Notes under the pieces: generated by a model
What the model was told of the DNA's origin: nothing
Database searches by the model: none
Seen by the model: the letters and a program-made list of their open reading frames with translations, nothing else
Translations under genes and position numbers: made by a program
Part shown: positions 1-9,320 of the stretch, piece by piece
Layout: every line of letters begins with the position of its first letter
Numbering within the stretch: position 1 is the stretch's first letter
DNA from: Melioribacter sp.
Lineage (GTDB): Bacteria > Bacteroidota > Ignavibacteria > Ignavibacteriales > Melioribacteraceae
DNA: 41,296 nucleotides
NCBI GenBank assembly: GCA_012026935.1
Contig: VEPI01000102.1
Span: 1-41,296, forward strand
Direction: 5' to 3'

Positions 1-813
1 ATGTCCCGCTTCAAACTATATATAGAATACGAAGGCACGCGTTACAGCGGCTGGCAAATGCAGAAGCAGAGCAAAACCGTTCAAGGCAAATTGCTTGAGA
101 TTGCTGAAAAAATATTCAAAGGTGAACGGATTGAAATTTACGGTGCGGGCAGAACGGATGCCGGAGTCCATGCGCTTTGCCAGGTTGCTCATCTTGAAGC
201 AAAGACCATTCTGGCGCCGGAAATTATTCGAATGAAATTCAACGACGAACTTCCGTCGGACATAAACTAAATCGAAGTTGAAAAAGCAAATTCTAAATTC
301 CACGCGCGGCACGATGCAAAAAGCAGAAGCTACATTTATCAAATCTCTAGAAGAAGAACCGCATTCGGTAAACCGTTTGTCTGGTGGATTAAAGACAACT
401 TGAATTTTGAAAAAATGAATAACGCATCAAAATTTTTTGTAGGGATGCATGATTACAAATCTTTTTCCGATAAAGACAATGAAGAGAAATCAACAAAAGT
501 CTTGATAGAAAAAATCCAAATGAAGGAAGACGGCGATTTAATTTTAATTCGCATAATCGGCTCACATTTTTTATGGAAACAAGTCCGCAGAATGATTGGA
601 GTACTTGTAGAAATAGGAAGAGGCAATATCACGGAAAAAGATTTAAAATATTTTCTTGAACACAATTCACCTACTCCCGCAAAGTACACAGCCCCACCGT
701 CAGGGCTATTTCTAGAGAGAGTAACTTACGAAGCAGAAAAACATAATGATAATTTTGGTGCCACAATTAATATTAATTCTTTTCAGAGATCACGATCAAG
801 AATAAGATCATGA
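1..813 (+). pseudogene. truA: tRNA pseudouridine(38-40) synthase TruA, interrupted by an in-frame TAA
   Basis: TruA converts uridines 38-40 of the tRNA anticodon arm to pseudouridine. The N-terminal part has the catalytic motif GAGRTDAGVHA with the nucleophile Asp at residue 53. Codon 90 (268-270) is TAA, following ELPSDIN; the same frame then continues with IEVEKANSKFHAR and runs to 813 through typical C-terminal TruA sequence (HDYKSF, FLWKQVRRMIG, APPSGLFLERV). The stop thus replaces one residue of an otherwise intact protein of about 270 aa, the usual family length. No frameshift is present. A restart at 400 would lack the catalytic Asp. The gene is either recently inactivated or carries a sequencing/consensus error. 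The end overlaps the next gene by 4 bp (ATGA). The true start could lie before base 1. Confidence 0.9.
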
Positions 814-1709
814 GCAACCCGAAGCCAATCACCGACAACCGATCACCGATCACAAAATACTGGAAGCCGTTTTTTGCGGTCTTTGTCTGGGGCTTGTCGT
901 TTATTGCAACAAAGAATGCGCTGGCAGAAATAAAACCAGAAGTAATTGTTTTCATCCGCCAGATATTAGGAATTTTATTTTTAGCCGCGGTACTTCTTAA
1001 ACAAAAAAGAAAATTTTCTATAAACATCCGCGAACAAAAGTGGATATTCATTCTTGCTGCGATAGCTTGCTTTCATTTATGGATTCAAGTTACCGGACTT
1101 CAATGGACAACGGCATCACACACGGGATGGATAATCGGCACAACGCCGGTTTTTATGGTTATACTTGGCATTATATTTTTCAAGGAAAAAATTTCTTCCT
1201 TACAAACACTTGGAATAATTATTGCCTTTTTAGGATTGATCTTTCTTGTCAGCAAGGGCGATTTAACATCGCTTGATTTTATTAAGAACAAAGGCGACGT
1301 GTTAATAATATCAAGTTCCGTAACGTGGTCTTTCTATTCGATGGTAAATAAAAAAGTAACATTTAATCTATCTCCAGTGTTAACAACATTTTATTTATTT
1401 TTGATTGTTGCAGTTATAATTGCGCCCTTCACAATTAATCAAGAAAACATTTCCGAAGTTCTCCGATTATCGGTCAGCGGATGGGGCTCAATACTGTTTC
1501 TCGGAATTTTTTGTTCCGGAATCGCTTATACTTTGTGGGCACAAGCATTAAACGAGATGAGCGCGACACGGGTAGGCGCATTTCTTTATATCGAACCGTT
1601 TGTAACTTTTTTTGGTGCGTGGTTATTGTTGAACGAACAAATTACCGCGCTAACTTTATTAAGCGGATTAATTATTATTGGCGGAGTAGTTTTGGTAAAC
1701 AGGAAATAA
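810..1709 (+). CDS. DMT-superfamily transporter, EamA family
   Basis: The 299-aa protein is almost entirely hydrophobic, with about ten predicted membrane segments in two repeats, as in EamA (RhaT/YdcZ-like) drug/metabolite exporters. Typical family sequence is visible near the start (KPFFAVFVWGLSFIATKNAL) and in the second repeat (LFLGIFCSGIAYTLWAQALN, then YIEPFVTFFGAWLLLNE). It sits in the inner membrane and probably exports a small metabolite; the substrate cannot be read from the sequence. The ATG overlaps the truA stop in an ATGA junction, so the two are likely translationally coupled. The first ~12 residues are polar and precede the first membrane segment, so a later start is possible but not needed. 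Confidence 0.85.
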   Translation: MSNPKPITDNRSPITKYWKPFFAVFVWGLSFIATKNALAEIKPEVIVFIRQILGILFLAAVLLKQKRKFSINIREQKWIFILAAIACFHLWIQVTGLQWTTASHTGWIIGTTPVFMVILGIIFFKEKISSLQTLGIIIAFLGLIFLVSKGDLTSLDFIKNKGDVLIISSSVTWSFYSMVNKKVTFNLSPVLTTFYLFLIVAVIIAPFTINQENISEVLRLSVSGWGSILFLGIFCSGIAYTLWAQALNEMSATRVGAFLYIEPFVTFFGAWLLLNEQITALTLLSGLIIIGGVVLVNRK

Positions 1710-1777
1710 AACCGGAAACAAACAACTCTTTGTTCAAGTCAAAAAAACATTAATAATTTTTTTCCAGGTTATTCGAT

Positions 1778-2266
1778 CTATTCGTAAGTTCTTTCTTTGC
1801 CCGAAGAACAATTGATCTCGATCAATTCCTCTGTATTAACAGTGTGTAAAGAGAGAACGACCAAATCCTTATCGCCCGGAAAAAATTCATGCGGCACTCC
1901 GCGATTAATTACATAAAGAGTCTCGGAATTTGATGGATCGAAATATTGAAGCGAAATTTTAATTCCACCAAATTCACAATCTCCTAATCCATCAATAACG
2001 GCTGTGTATTGTGTGCTGTTGGGATGATAATGTGCATGTGAAGGAGTGTTTTTTCTTAGTACGAACAACCACGCAGATTTGAATTCGGTTTCGAGATCTT
2101 GTTCGTTAAAATGTTCATTCAAAGTTTTCCAGACAAATTGTTCCGAAGAATTCAGCAATTCTTTTTGAAGTTCAATAATAGATGATTTTACGCTCACGTT
2201 TTTTGCCAGCCGGCAGAGGATATCTGATGCACAACTAATGTTATTTTTCGGCATTGAGCAGTACAT
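1778..2266 (-). CDS. Cupin-domain protein of unknown function
   Basis: A 162-aa soluble protein. The second half has cupin features: PSHAHYHPNSTQYTAVIDG (an HxHxHP-type metal-site motif followed by the Q and G of cupin motif 1) and about 40 residues later VINRGVPHEFFPG (the His of motif 2). The N-terminal ~65 residues are helical-looking and not recognised. It is likely a metal-binding single-domain cupin; no substrate can be assigned. It stands alone on the minus strand, convergent with the EamA gene (gap about 70 bp) and divergent from the amidohydrolase gene. The start at 2266 is uncertain: an in-frame Met a few codons later (MPKN) is equally possible. Confidence 0.65.
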   Translation of the reverse strand: MYCSMPKNNISCASDILCRLAKNVSVKSSIIELQKELLNSSEQFVWKTLNEHFNEQDLETEFKSAWLFVLRKNTPSHAHYHPNSTQYTAVIDGLGDCEFGGIKISLQYFDPSNSETLYVINRGVPHEFFPGDKDLVVLSLHTVNTEELIEINCSSGKERTYE

Positions 2267-2361
2267 TTATTTTAGAGTTTAGAAAAGACTTTATTTTATA
2301 TTTCAGTTAATAAAAACTAAATCAATATTTTTATCTTTGCAAGTAAACAATCGGTGTTACA

Positions 2362-4092
2362 ATGAAGAAAATTAAATCAATAATAAAGTTGTCATCTCTT
2401 TTCTGTTTAGTAATTTTATATCAAAGTTGTGGAGAAAAAGAAGTGGTAAAAAATCCGGCAGACTTAGTTTTGATAAACGGAGTTGTTGCAACAATTGAAA
2501 ACGATAATGCTTCAGCAGAAGCAGTTGCAATTAAAAGCGGAAAAATCTTTGCTGTAGGTTCAACAAGCGAGATTGAAAAATTTATAGGCGACTCAACCCG
2601 CGTTATAGATCTCAAGGGAAAATTTGTTATGCCGGGATTTAATGATAGTCATGCTCATTTTCTCGGGATCGGCAATTCGAAAATGATATTAGATTTACAC
2701 CAAGCAAAAAACTGGGACGAGGTTATAGAAATAGTTGCTAAAGCCGCGGAGACAGCAAGACCGGGCGAATGGATTATTGGACGAGGCTGGCATCAGGAGA
2801 AATTTAATCCGAAACCGATGCCGAATGTAAACGGCTATCCGATACATAATGAATTAAGCAAAGCAACTCCACGAAATCCCGTAATGCTGACACATGCAAG
2901 CGGACACGCTGTGTTTGCAAATGCTAAAGCGATGCAAGTTGCAAACGTAAATAGAAACACGCCGGATCCAACAGGAGGAAAGATCGAGCGCGACTCGCTG
3001 GGGAATCCAATAGGGATTTTTGAAGAGAACGCTGAAAACCTAATAAGAAAATATTATGATGAATATCTGGCTAAACGTACCCCGCAACAAATTTTAGATA
3101 ATTATGAAAAACAAGTAAATCTTGCATCGGAAGATTGTTTAAGAAAAGGAATTACATCTTGTGCGGATGCGGGAGAAACTTTTGATGTAATTGACATTCT
3201 TAAAAAATTTGCAGATGAAAAAAAACTTGCAGTACGGTTAAATGTAATGATTGGGGATTCTCTTGTAAGTATGAAAAAGAAACTGAAAGATTATTTATTA
3301 ATAGGGTATGCCGATAATCATTTAAATGTGAGATCAGTAAAACAGTATATTGATGGAGCTCTCGGTTCCCGCGGCGCATGGCTGCTTGAACCGTACAGCG
3401 ATCTTCCCGATAATTACGGTTCCAACGTTACTCCATTGAATGAATTGAAAGAAATTTCCGAGTTAGCAATATCAAGCGGATTTCAAATGCGGATTCATGC
3501 AATTGGAGACAGAGGAAACCGCGAGGTTCTAAATATTTACGAAGAAATTTTTAAGGAACATCCCGGCAAAAAAGATCTACGCTGGTGCATTGAGCATGCA
3601 CAACATTTATCAGCTCAAGATATTCCGCGTTTTTCACAACTTGGCGTAATTGCCGCGATGCAAGGCGTTCATTGTACATCAGACGCAGCATTTGTTCCCG
3701 TTAGATTAGGTAATGATAGAGCGGCAGAGGGAGCGTATGTTTGGAAAAAATTAATCAATAGCGGTGCAACTATTTGCAACGGAACAGACGCACCGGTTGA
3801 AGACGTTGATCCTATTAAATGTTTTTATTCTTCGGTTACAAGAAAAAGTGCCGATGGAAAAGTTTTTTATGGCAATCAAAAAATGTCTCGACCCGAAGCG
3901 CTAAAATCTTATACAATCAACGGCGCTTACGCATCTTTTGAAGAAAACGTGAAGGGAACGATAACTGTTGGCAAGTATGCTGATCTTGTTGTGCTTTCGA
4001 ATGATTTACTTAACTGCAGCGACGAAGAAATTCTAAATACAAATGTTTTATACACAATTATTGACGGAAAAATAGTTTATGAAAAAAAATAA
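2362..4092 (+). CDS. YtcJ-type amidohydrolase (amidohydrolase family 3), predicted lipoprotein
   Basis: A 576-aa metal-dependent hydrolase of the amidohydrolase superfamily. The N-terminus is a lipoprotein signal with a candidate lipidated Cys at residue 23 (LYQSC), placing it on the membrane facing the periplasm. Family features are in order: an N-terminal beta-sandwich (DLVLINGVVATIE), the metal motif FNDSHAHF (His97 and His99), HAIGDRG, a later EHAQHL, the C-terminal GTDAPVED with the catalytic Asp, and the closing GKYADLVVLS. The family cleaves C-N bonds in amides or cyclic amides; the substrate here is unknown. It overlaps the downstream deacetylase gene by 14 bp, so the two exported hydrolases are probably co-translated. 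Confidence 0.85.
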   Translation: MKKIKSIIKLSSLFCLVILYQSCGEKEVVKNPADLVLINGVVATIENDNASAEAVAIKSGKIFAVGSTSEIEKFIGDSTRVIDLKGKFVMPGFNDSHAHFLGIGNSKMILDLHQAKNWDEVIEIVAKAAETARPGEWIIGRGWHQEKFNPKPMPNVNGYPIHNELSKATPRNPVMLTHASGHAVFANAKAMQVANVNRNTPDPTGGKIERDSLGNPIGIFEENAENLIRKYYDEYLAKRTPQQILDNYEKQVNLASEDCLRKGITSCADAGETFDVIDILKKFADEKKLAVRLNVMIGDSLVSMKKKLKDYLLIGYADNHLNVRSVKQYIDGALGSRGAWLLEPYSDLPDNYGSNVTPLNELKEISELAISSGFQMRIHAIGDRGNREVLNIYEEIFKEHPGKKDLRWCIEHAQHLSAQDIPRFSQLGVIAAMQGVHCTSDAAFVPVRLGNDRAAEGAYVWKKLINSGATICNGTDAPVEDVDPIKCFYSSVTRKSADGKVFYGNQKMSRPEALKSYTINGAYASFEENVKGTITVGKYADLVVLSNDLLNCSDEEILNTNVLYTIIDGKIVYEKK

Positions 4093-5044
4093 ACGCCTGT
4101 TTTTAATTTTTGGACTTATATTCTTTTCCATTCTCTCCTGCGTTTTACCCCAGGATCAAAAATCGAAGATTGCAGTTACTATTGATGATCTCCCTCTTCA
4201 GCGTATTGATCATTTTGAAAACAATAAACTTCGAAAAATTTTTGATAAGCTTGTAAAGAACATCAAATCGCAACGTATACCTATAATTGGGTTTGTAAAC
4301 GAAATGAAACTACAAGTCAAGGGTGAATATGATATTCGAAGAATTGTTCTTTTAAAAAAATGGATAAATGCCGGATTAGATCTAGGCAACCATACATTCT
4401 CACATCCAAGCTTGCACGATCTTTCAATAGAAAAATTTGAAGAAGAGATTTTAAAAGGAGAAAAAATAACCCGGGAGCTTTTAAATCAAAATAAAAAAGA
4501 ACTGAAATATTTTCGCCATCCGTATTTACAAACCGGAAGATCGCTCGAAGCAAAAAATACGATTGAACAATTTCTTTCGGACCACAAGTACACCGTAGCG
4601 CCCGTTACAATAGATAATGCCGATTGGATTTTTGCAAGCGCTTACGATAAAGCAATTGACTCGAACAAAACTGAGGTTATGAAACAGATAGGAACAGAAT
4701 ATATTAATTACATGAAAAGCAAAATAGAATATTGGCAAGGTCAATCAATTGCTCTTTTCGGAAGAAACATCAATCACGTTTTGTTAATTCATGCCAACAC
4801 ATTAAATGCGGAATATTTTCCCGAACTTTGTAAAATGATACGATCAATGAATTATAAATTTGTTTCATTAGACGAAGCACTGCATGATGAAGCTTACAAG
4901 TCGAACGACACGTTTATAGGCAACGGCGGAATTTCCTGGATTCACAGATGGGCAATTACACAGGGCAAGAAGAAAGATTTCTTCGGGGAGGAACCGCAAG
5001 TTCCTAAATTTATTATGAGATATTCCGGAATAAACTCTGAGTGA
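4079..5044 (+). CDS. Polysaccharide deacetylase family protein (NodB fold), predicted lipoprotein
   Basis: A 321-aa protein with a lipoprotein signal (ILSC, Cys21) and a carbohydrate-esterase-4/NodB-type domain. Motif 1 is TIDD (Asp36-Asp37), motif 2 is NHTFSHPSLHD (metal-binding His105 and His109) and motif 3 is YFRHPYLQ (RHPY, near 146-149). A late HVLLIHANTLNAEYF probably supplies the C-terminal catalytic His. CE4 enzymes remove acetyl groups from N-acetylated sugars such as peptidoglycan or chitin-like polymers; the target here is not evident. The start ATG lies inside the last codons of the amidohydrolase gene (14-bp overlap, different frame), which argues for coupled translation. Confidence 0.85.
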   Translation: MKKNKRLFLIFGLIFFSILSCVLPQDQKSKIAVTIDDLPLQRIDHFENNKLRKIFDKLVKNIKSQRIPIIGFVNEMKLQVKGEYDIRRIVLLKKWINAGLDLGNHTFSHPSLHDLSIEKFEEEILKGEKITRELLNQNKKELKYFRHPYLQTGRSLEAKNTIEQFLSDHKYTVAPVTIDNADWIFASAYDKAIDSNKTEVMKQIGTEYINYMKSKIEYWQGQSIALFGRNINHVLLIHANTLNAEYFPELCKMIRSMNYKFVSLDEALHDEAYKSNDTFIGNGGISWIHRWAITQGKKKDFFGEEPQVPKFIMRYSGINSE

Positions 5045-5126
5045 AGTTTAAAGAACAAAAGCAGGATAAACCCAAATCGGTTGCAATTTATTTAATCTGA
5101 GTTTACCCAATTTCTGTTCAAGAAAA

Positions 5127-6656
5127 TTAATCTGCACTGCGGGGATTTAATTCTTCATAACCGTGAACACCCATTTCAGGCATATCCAAACCTTCGATTT
5201 CGTCTTTTGCTTTAACGCGGATTCCAAAAAATTTGTCCTGTATTTTGAAGAATGCATACATTGTTGCAAAAACAAAAATAATACAAGCAGCAGTTCCAAT
5301 TAATTGAGCAACCAACTGACCCGCATCACCATAGAATAATCCTTTAACAGTACCGGCAACACCGTTCCATCCATCGCCGTATGTCCCGTCAGCAAATAAT
5401 CCGAGAGCAATTATACCCCAGGCGCCGTTAACACCGTGAACGGCAACAGCGCCGACAGGATCGTCAACTTTTATTTTTTGATCAATAAAAAAAACGGCAA
5501 TAATTACCAACACGCCGGCAACAGCGCCAATAAAAAATGCAGCATAGGAATTAACAAAAGCACATGGTGCGGTAATTGCAACTAAACCGGCAAGCATCCC
5601 ATTGGCCATCATACTTGGATCTGGTTTCTTAAATTTCCAAATCATGTACAATGTTGCAAACAACGCGCCAGATGCCGACGCAATCATTGTATTAGTTGCA
5701 ACGATTGCTATTCGTAAATCATTTCCTGATAATGTTGAGCCGGGGTTAAATCCGAACCAACCAAAAGCTAAAATGAACGTTCCGATTATAGCCATCGGAA
5801 TATTGTGTCCTGGTATTGCATTAACAGAGCCGTCTTTATTGTATTTACCAATTCTTGGTCCCAATACAAGTGAGCCTGCTAATGCGGCAACACCACCAAC
5901 CATGTGAACGACAGAAGAACCGGCAAAATCAACATGCCCGTGTCCCAAACCAAAATTAACACCGAGAGTTGCCAGCCAGCCTCCGCCCCAAACCCAATTA
6001 CCAAATAATGGATAGACAAACATTGAAATAAAAAATGCGTAGAATATAAAAGCAGTAAATTTCCATCTTTCGGCCATAGCACCGGTTGGAATTGTAGCTG
6101 TTGTGTCCATGAATACCATTTGGAATAAAAATAATGTGAATACACCGACATCATAAACGGAATTGTTTAGGAAAAATCCCCTTGTTCCGAATAAACCAAA
6201 GCCTTTTCCAAAAAGAGTAATGGCGAATTCGTTATCTAATCCAGGCGTTCCACCTAAAGCGGCTACCGCACCAACACCGCCGAACATTATTGCAAAACCA
6301 CAAATGTAAAAACCGATTACACCAAGAGCATAAACAAGAAAATTCATACCCATAGTATGAGCAACATTTTTAGCACGCGTAAAACCGGTTTCCACCATTG
6401 CGAAACCGGCCTGCATAAACATTACCAAAAAACCGGTGAGTAAAGTCCACATAATATTTGTAGCAATTTTATTATGCCCAACGGCATCGGAAATTTCAGT
6501 TAGAGTCGGTTCACCGGGCTTTGCCGACGACACATCTTTAGCAGTTCCGGTTTTTGTTCCCGCCGGATCAGCTTGAGCATAAGAATTTGTCGGAACAAAC
6601 GAAATTACTGTGATAAAAAAAACCATCACAATTAATAATAAATATTTTATCTTCAT
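5127..6656 (-). CDS. amt: Ammonium transporter Amt
   Basis: A 509-aa inner-membrane ammonium channel. A cleavable signal peptide (to about SYAQA, residue 28) precedes the Amt core, as in many long Amt proteins. Recognisable blocks are TLLTGFLVMFMQAGFAMVET, the GWxxFNPG block (FGWFGFNPGS) and the conserved VAVHGVNGAWG containing one of the twin His. Eleven or so membrane segments are predicted. The C-terminal tail ends in VHGYEELNPRSAD, resembling the PII-interacting cytoplasmic tail of other Amt proteins. It is the last gene of a glnK - porin - amt operon (41 bp after the porin), the standard pairing with a PII regulator that blocks the channel when nitrogen is abundant. Confidence 0.95.
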   Translation of the reverse strand: MKIKYLLLIVMVFFITVISFVPTNSYAQADPAGTKTGTAKDVSSAKPGEPTLTEISDAVGHNKIATNIMWTLLTGFLVMFMQAGFAMVETGFTRAKNVAHTMGMNFLVYALGVIGFYICGFAIMFGGVGAVAALGGTPGLDNEFAITLFGKGFGLFGTRGFFLNNSVYDVGVFTLFLFQMVFMDTTATIPTGAMAERWKFTAFIFYAFFISMFVYPLFGNWVWGGGWLATLGVNFGLGHGHVDFAGSSVVHMVGGVAALAGSLVLGPRIGKYNKDGSVNAIPGHNIPMAIIGTFILAFGWFGFNPGSTLSGNDLRIAIVATNTMIASASGALFATLYMIWKFKKPDPSMMANGMLAGLVAITAPCAFVNSYAAFFIGAVAGVLVIIAVFFIDQKIKVDDPVGAVAVHGVNGAWGIIALGLFADGTYGDGWNGVAGTVKGLFYGDAGQLVAQLIGTAACIIFVFATMYAFFKIQDKFFGIRVKAKDEIEGLDMPEMGVHGYEELNPRSAD

Positions 6657-6697
6657 AAATTTTTCTCCTAGAATTTTTTAATAGACTTAAATGATAT

Positions 6698-7390
6698 TTA
6701 AAAAGTAAAACTTGCGCCAAATACCAAGTAAGTAATGTCCAACGCCGGGTTGGCTATATAAGACACATTGATTGGAATTGAGAATTTATCCGTGATAGCA
6801 ATAGATTTAGCTGCAGTGATATTTAGGTTAATCAAATTTGCTTTGTTGGTTACGTAGTAAGCGCTTTTCGAGGGCACAAAACCTGCAGCAAGTGTAATAG
6901 TTGCATCATAAACCGAAAATGGGTAGCCAATCTGAATGTATGATGAATTATCCACATCGTTGTGAATGTTTAGGTATAGCGCTAAAGAAATTGGGAATTT
7001 TTCCGGACCAGAATAAGTCACTCCGGCTTCCATTGTATGTGCCCCGCCGTTTTTTTCAAAGTCGGAAAATTTTATTCCGGCAGAAGGGTAATAATAATCC
7101 GTAAAAAGCAACGTAAAATTACCGGCACTTACGATTGAAAAAGCATATGAAGCGTATAAATCATTCTCGGCATATGTTGTAGTAGTTGTTGGGAACGCAT
7201 ATGATCCCCACGCGCCAATAGAAAAACCACCGACGGTAAAGGCTAAACTTGGTTGAAATGCAGGCGCGTTTCCAAAATCTAACCCTCTCCAATTGTATCT
7301 GCTATATATATCAGCACCGAATTTTAATTGTGCGAAAGAATTAAAAGTGGTAAAAACAATCACCACGAGTATTAGAATGTTTTTTTTCAT
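6698..7390 (-). CDS. TorF-family putative porin (Gcw_chp-like outer-membrane beta-barrel)
   Basis: A 230-aa exported protein with a signal peptide ending near FNSFAQ (residue 21). The mature part is alternating-hydrophobic beta-strand sequence ending in Phe (FGASFTF), the typical outer-membrane barrel C-terminus. The start of the mature protein (FGADIYSRYNWRGLDFGNAPAFQ) fits the TorF/Gcw_chp family, in which a conserved YxWRG block follows the first strand. It lies between glnK and amt with gaps of 31 and 41 bp, so it is probably made under nitrogen limitation. I infer a role in outer-membrane passage of ammonium or another small nitrogen source; this has no direct support in the sequence. 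Confidence 0.75.
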   Translation of the reverse strand: MKKNILILVVIVFTTFNSFAQLKFGADIYSRYNWRGLDFGNAPAFQPSLAFTVGGFSIGAWGSYAFPTTTTTYAENDLYASYAFSIVSAGNFTLLFTDYYYPSAGIKFSDFEKNGGAHTMEAGVTYSGPEKFPISLALYLNIHNDVDNSSYIQIGYPFSVYDATITLAAGFVPSKSAYYVTNKANLINLNITAAKSIAITDKFSIPINVSYIANPALDITYLVFGASFTF

Positions 7391-7421
7391 TTATATATTC
7401 TCCTATATAGTTTTTAAATTT

Positions 7422-7763
<342 letters not shown>

Positions 7764-7829
7764 TTACCTCACTGGATATATTTAGTTGATATAATGTTTT
7801 ATCTTTAATTATTTAGGTTATTTAAAAAC

Positions 7830-7858
7830 ATTATATTAATTAATTAGGTATTTGTCAA
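7830..7858 (-). promoter_or_regulatory. Consensus sigma-70 promoter of the glnK-porin-amt operon
   Basis: On the minus strand, TTGACA (7858-7853) is followed by exactly 17 bp and then TATAAT (7835-7830), a 12/12 match to the bacterial housekeeping promoter. Transcription would begin near 7823, giving a leader of about 60 nt before glnK. No sigma-54 type element (GG-N10-GC) was seen in the region, although sigma-54 is common for glnK-amt in other phyla. Confidence 0.75.
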
Positions 7859-7860
7859 GT

Positions 7861-8094
7861 GCGCATTAACGGCTTTTTTTGATCATCTGCATGACGATTT
7901 CAACATCTTTCTTTTTGTTTACAAAGAATTGAGTTAGAAGCTTTGTATGCTTTTAGAAATGAAATCTTTATTGAACTCCTATAGGTGGAATTACTAAACA
8001 CGTCTTTATATCTTAACCATCGAGAGTTAAAAATTTATTGAAACTCTTTCATGCATTTAAGATGTTTATCAAATATGTATATATAGATTGACGA
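7861..8094. other. Intergenic region between glnK and ispH with no recognised feature
   Basis: This is the remainder of the longest gene-free stretch of the window (334 bp between the divergent glnK and ispH starts). It is AT-rich. I see no open frame with a ribosome site, no strong hairpin with a T-run and no tRNA-like fold. It should carry the ispH promoter, but I could not identify a convincing -35/-10 pair. Confidence 0.5.
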
Positions 8095-9318
8095 ATGAAA
8101 AAATTTGAAATACCGGACTTTTACCGAAGTAAAATTATCTCTAAATTAAAAGAGCACCGTAAAAACGAAGATCCGCGGAAAAAGGATTTCTCACCCACAA
8201 CACTTGATTTCGGCCCGATTAAATTTCTTATAGCGCGCCACTTTGGATTTTGTTACGGAGTTGAAAATGCAATTGAGATCGCCTATAAGACAGTAGAAGA
8301 GAACCCCGGGAGAAGAATTTTTCTGCTAAACGAAATGATTCACAACCCGTTTGTAAATTTGGACCTACAAAGTCGCGGCATTAAATTTATTATGGACGCT
8401 TATGGCAATCAGTTCGTTGAATGGAATGAAATAAATTCAAACGATATAGTTATTATTCCTGCTTTTGGAACAACTATTGAAATTGAAACACTCTTAAAAG
8501 AGAAAGGGGTTGATATAGCCAAGCACAACACAACATGCCCTTTCGTTGAAAAGGTTTGGAATAAAGCAGACGAATTGGGAAAAGAAAAATTTACTGTAAT
8601 TATTCACGGCAAAGCAAAACACGAAGAAACACATGCGACATTTTCTCACAGTAGCCAAACAACACCCTCTTTAATTATTCGTAACATTGATGAGGCAGTA
8701 GTTGTTTCTAAAACCATACTCGGTGAAACAAACAAATCAGAATTTTACAAATATTTTGAAGGAAAGCATTCGTCAAATTTCGATGCGGCAAAAGATCTAG
8801 AAAGAATCGGCGTAGTTAACCAAACAACGATGTTGGCGACGGAAACACAAGCTATAGCCGATCTTTTACGTGAGACGATGATTAAAAAATACGGCGTGGA
8901 AAATTTGAAAGAACATTTCGCCGATACGAGGGACACACTATGTTATGCAACGAATGACAATCAAAATGCTACAATTGGATTGAAACAAGAATATGCTGAT
9001 CTGGCAATTGTTGTCGGCGGATACAACAGTTCTAATACTTCTCATCTTGTAGAGCTGCTGGAAGAAAAATTTACTACATACTTTATCTCCGGGGCCGAAA
9101 AAATTATTTCAGAAAAAATTATAAGTCATTTTGATATTCACACACGGAAAGAAAAAACAACAGAGAATTATCTTCCCAGCAAATCTAAAATTACAATAGC
9201 GATTACAAGCGGCGCATCATGTCCGGATTCAGTTGTGGATGATGTACTGAATAAATTACTTTCCTATTACGGAGAAACGAAAAACCCCGAAGAAATTCTT
9301 AAATCGTTACAACCCTAA
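8095..9318 (+). CDS. ispH: 4-hydroxy-3-methylbut-2-enyl diphosphate reductase, long form
   Basis: IspH (LytB) is the last enzyme of the MEP isoprenoid pathway; it reductively dehydroxylates HMBPP to IPP and DMAPP with a [4Fe-4S] cluster. The three cluster Cys are visible: Cys53 in HFGFCYGVENAI, Cys148 in NTTCPFVEKVW and Cys283 in DTLCYATNDNQNA. Substrate-site elements EMIHNPFV, HGKAKHEE and the late ITSGASCPDSVVDDV are also present. At 407 aa it is about 90 residues longer than the E. coli enzyme, matching the long cyanobacterial/plant-like class, with an N-terminal extension of about 40 residues and an insertion between Cys148 and Cys283. No Shine-Dalgarno site is evident before the ATG. Confidence 0.93.
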   Translation: MKKFEIPDFYRSKIISKLKEHRKNEDPRKKDFSPTTLDFGPIKFLIARHFGFCYGVENAIEIAYKTVEENPGRRIFLLNEMIHNPFVNLDLQSRGIKFIMDAYGNQFVEWNEINSNDIVIIPAFGTTIEIETLLKEKGVDIAKHNTTCPFVEKVWNKADELGKEKFTVIIHGKAKHEETHATFSHSSQTTPSLIIRNIDEAVVVSKTILGETNKSEFYKYFEGKHSSNFDAAKDLERIGVVNQTTMLATETQAIADLLRETMIKKYGVENLKEHFADTRDTLCYATNDNQNATIGLKQEYADLAIVVGGYNSSNTSHLVELLEEKFTTYFISGAEKIISEKIISHFDIHTRKEKTTENYLPSKSKITIAITSGASCPDSVVDDVLNKLLSYYGETKNPEEILKSLQP

Positions 9319-9320
9319 TC

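Noticed and set aside
400-813. Separate short ORF starting at 400 as its own gene
   Set aside because: It is the in-frame continuation of truA after the TAA at 268-270, with TruA C-terminal sequence and no catalytic Asp, so I annotate one interrupted gene.
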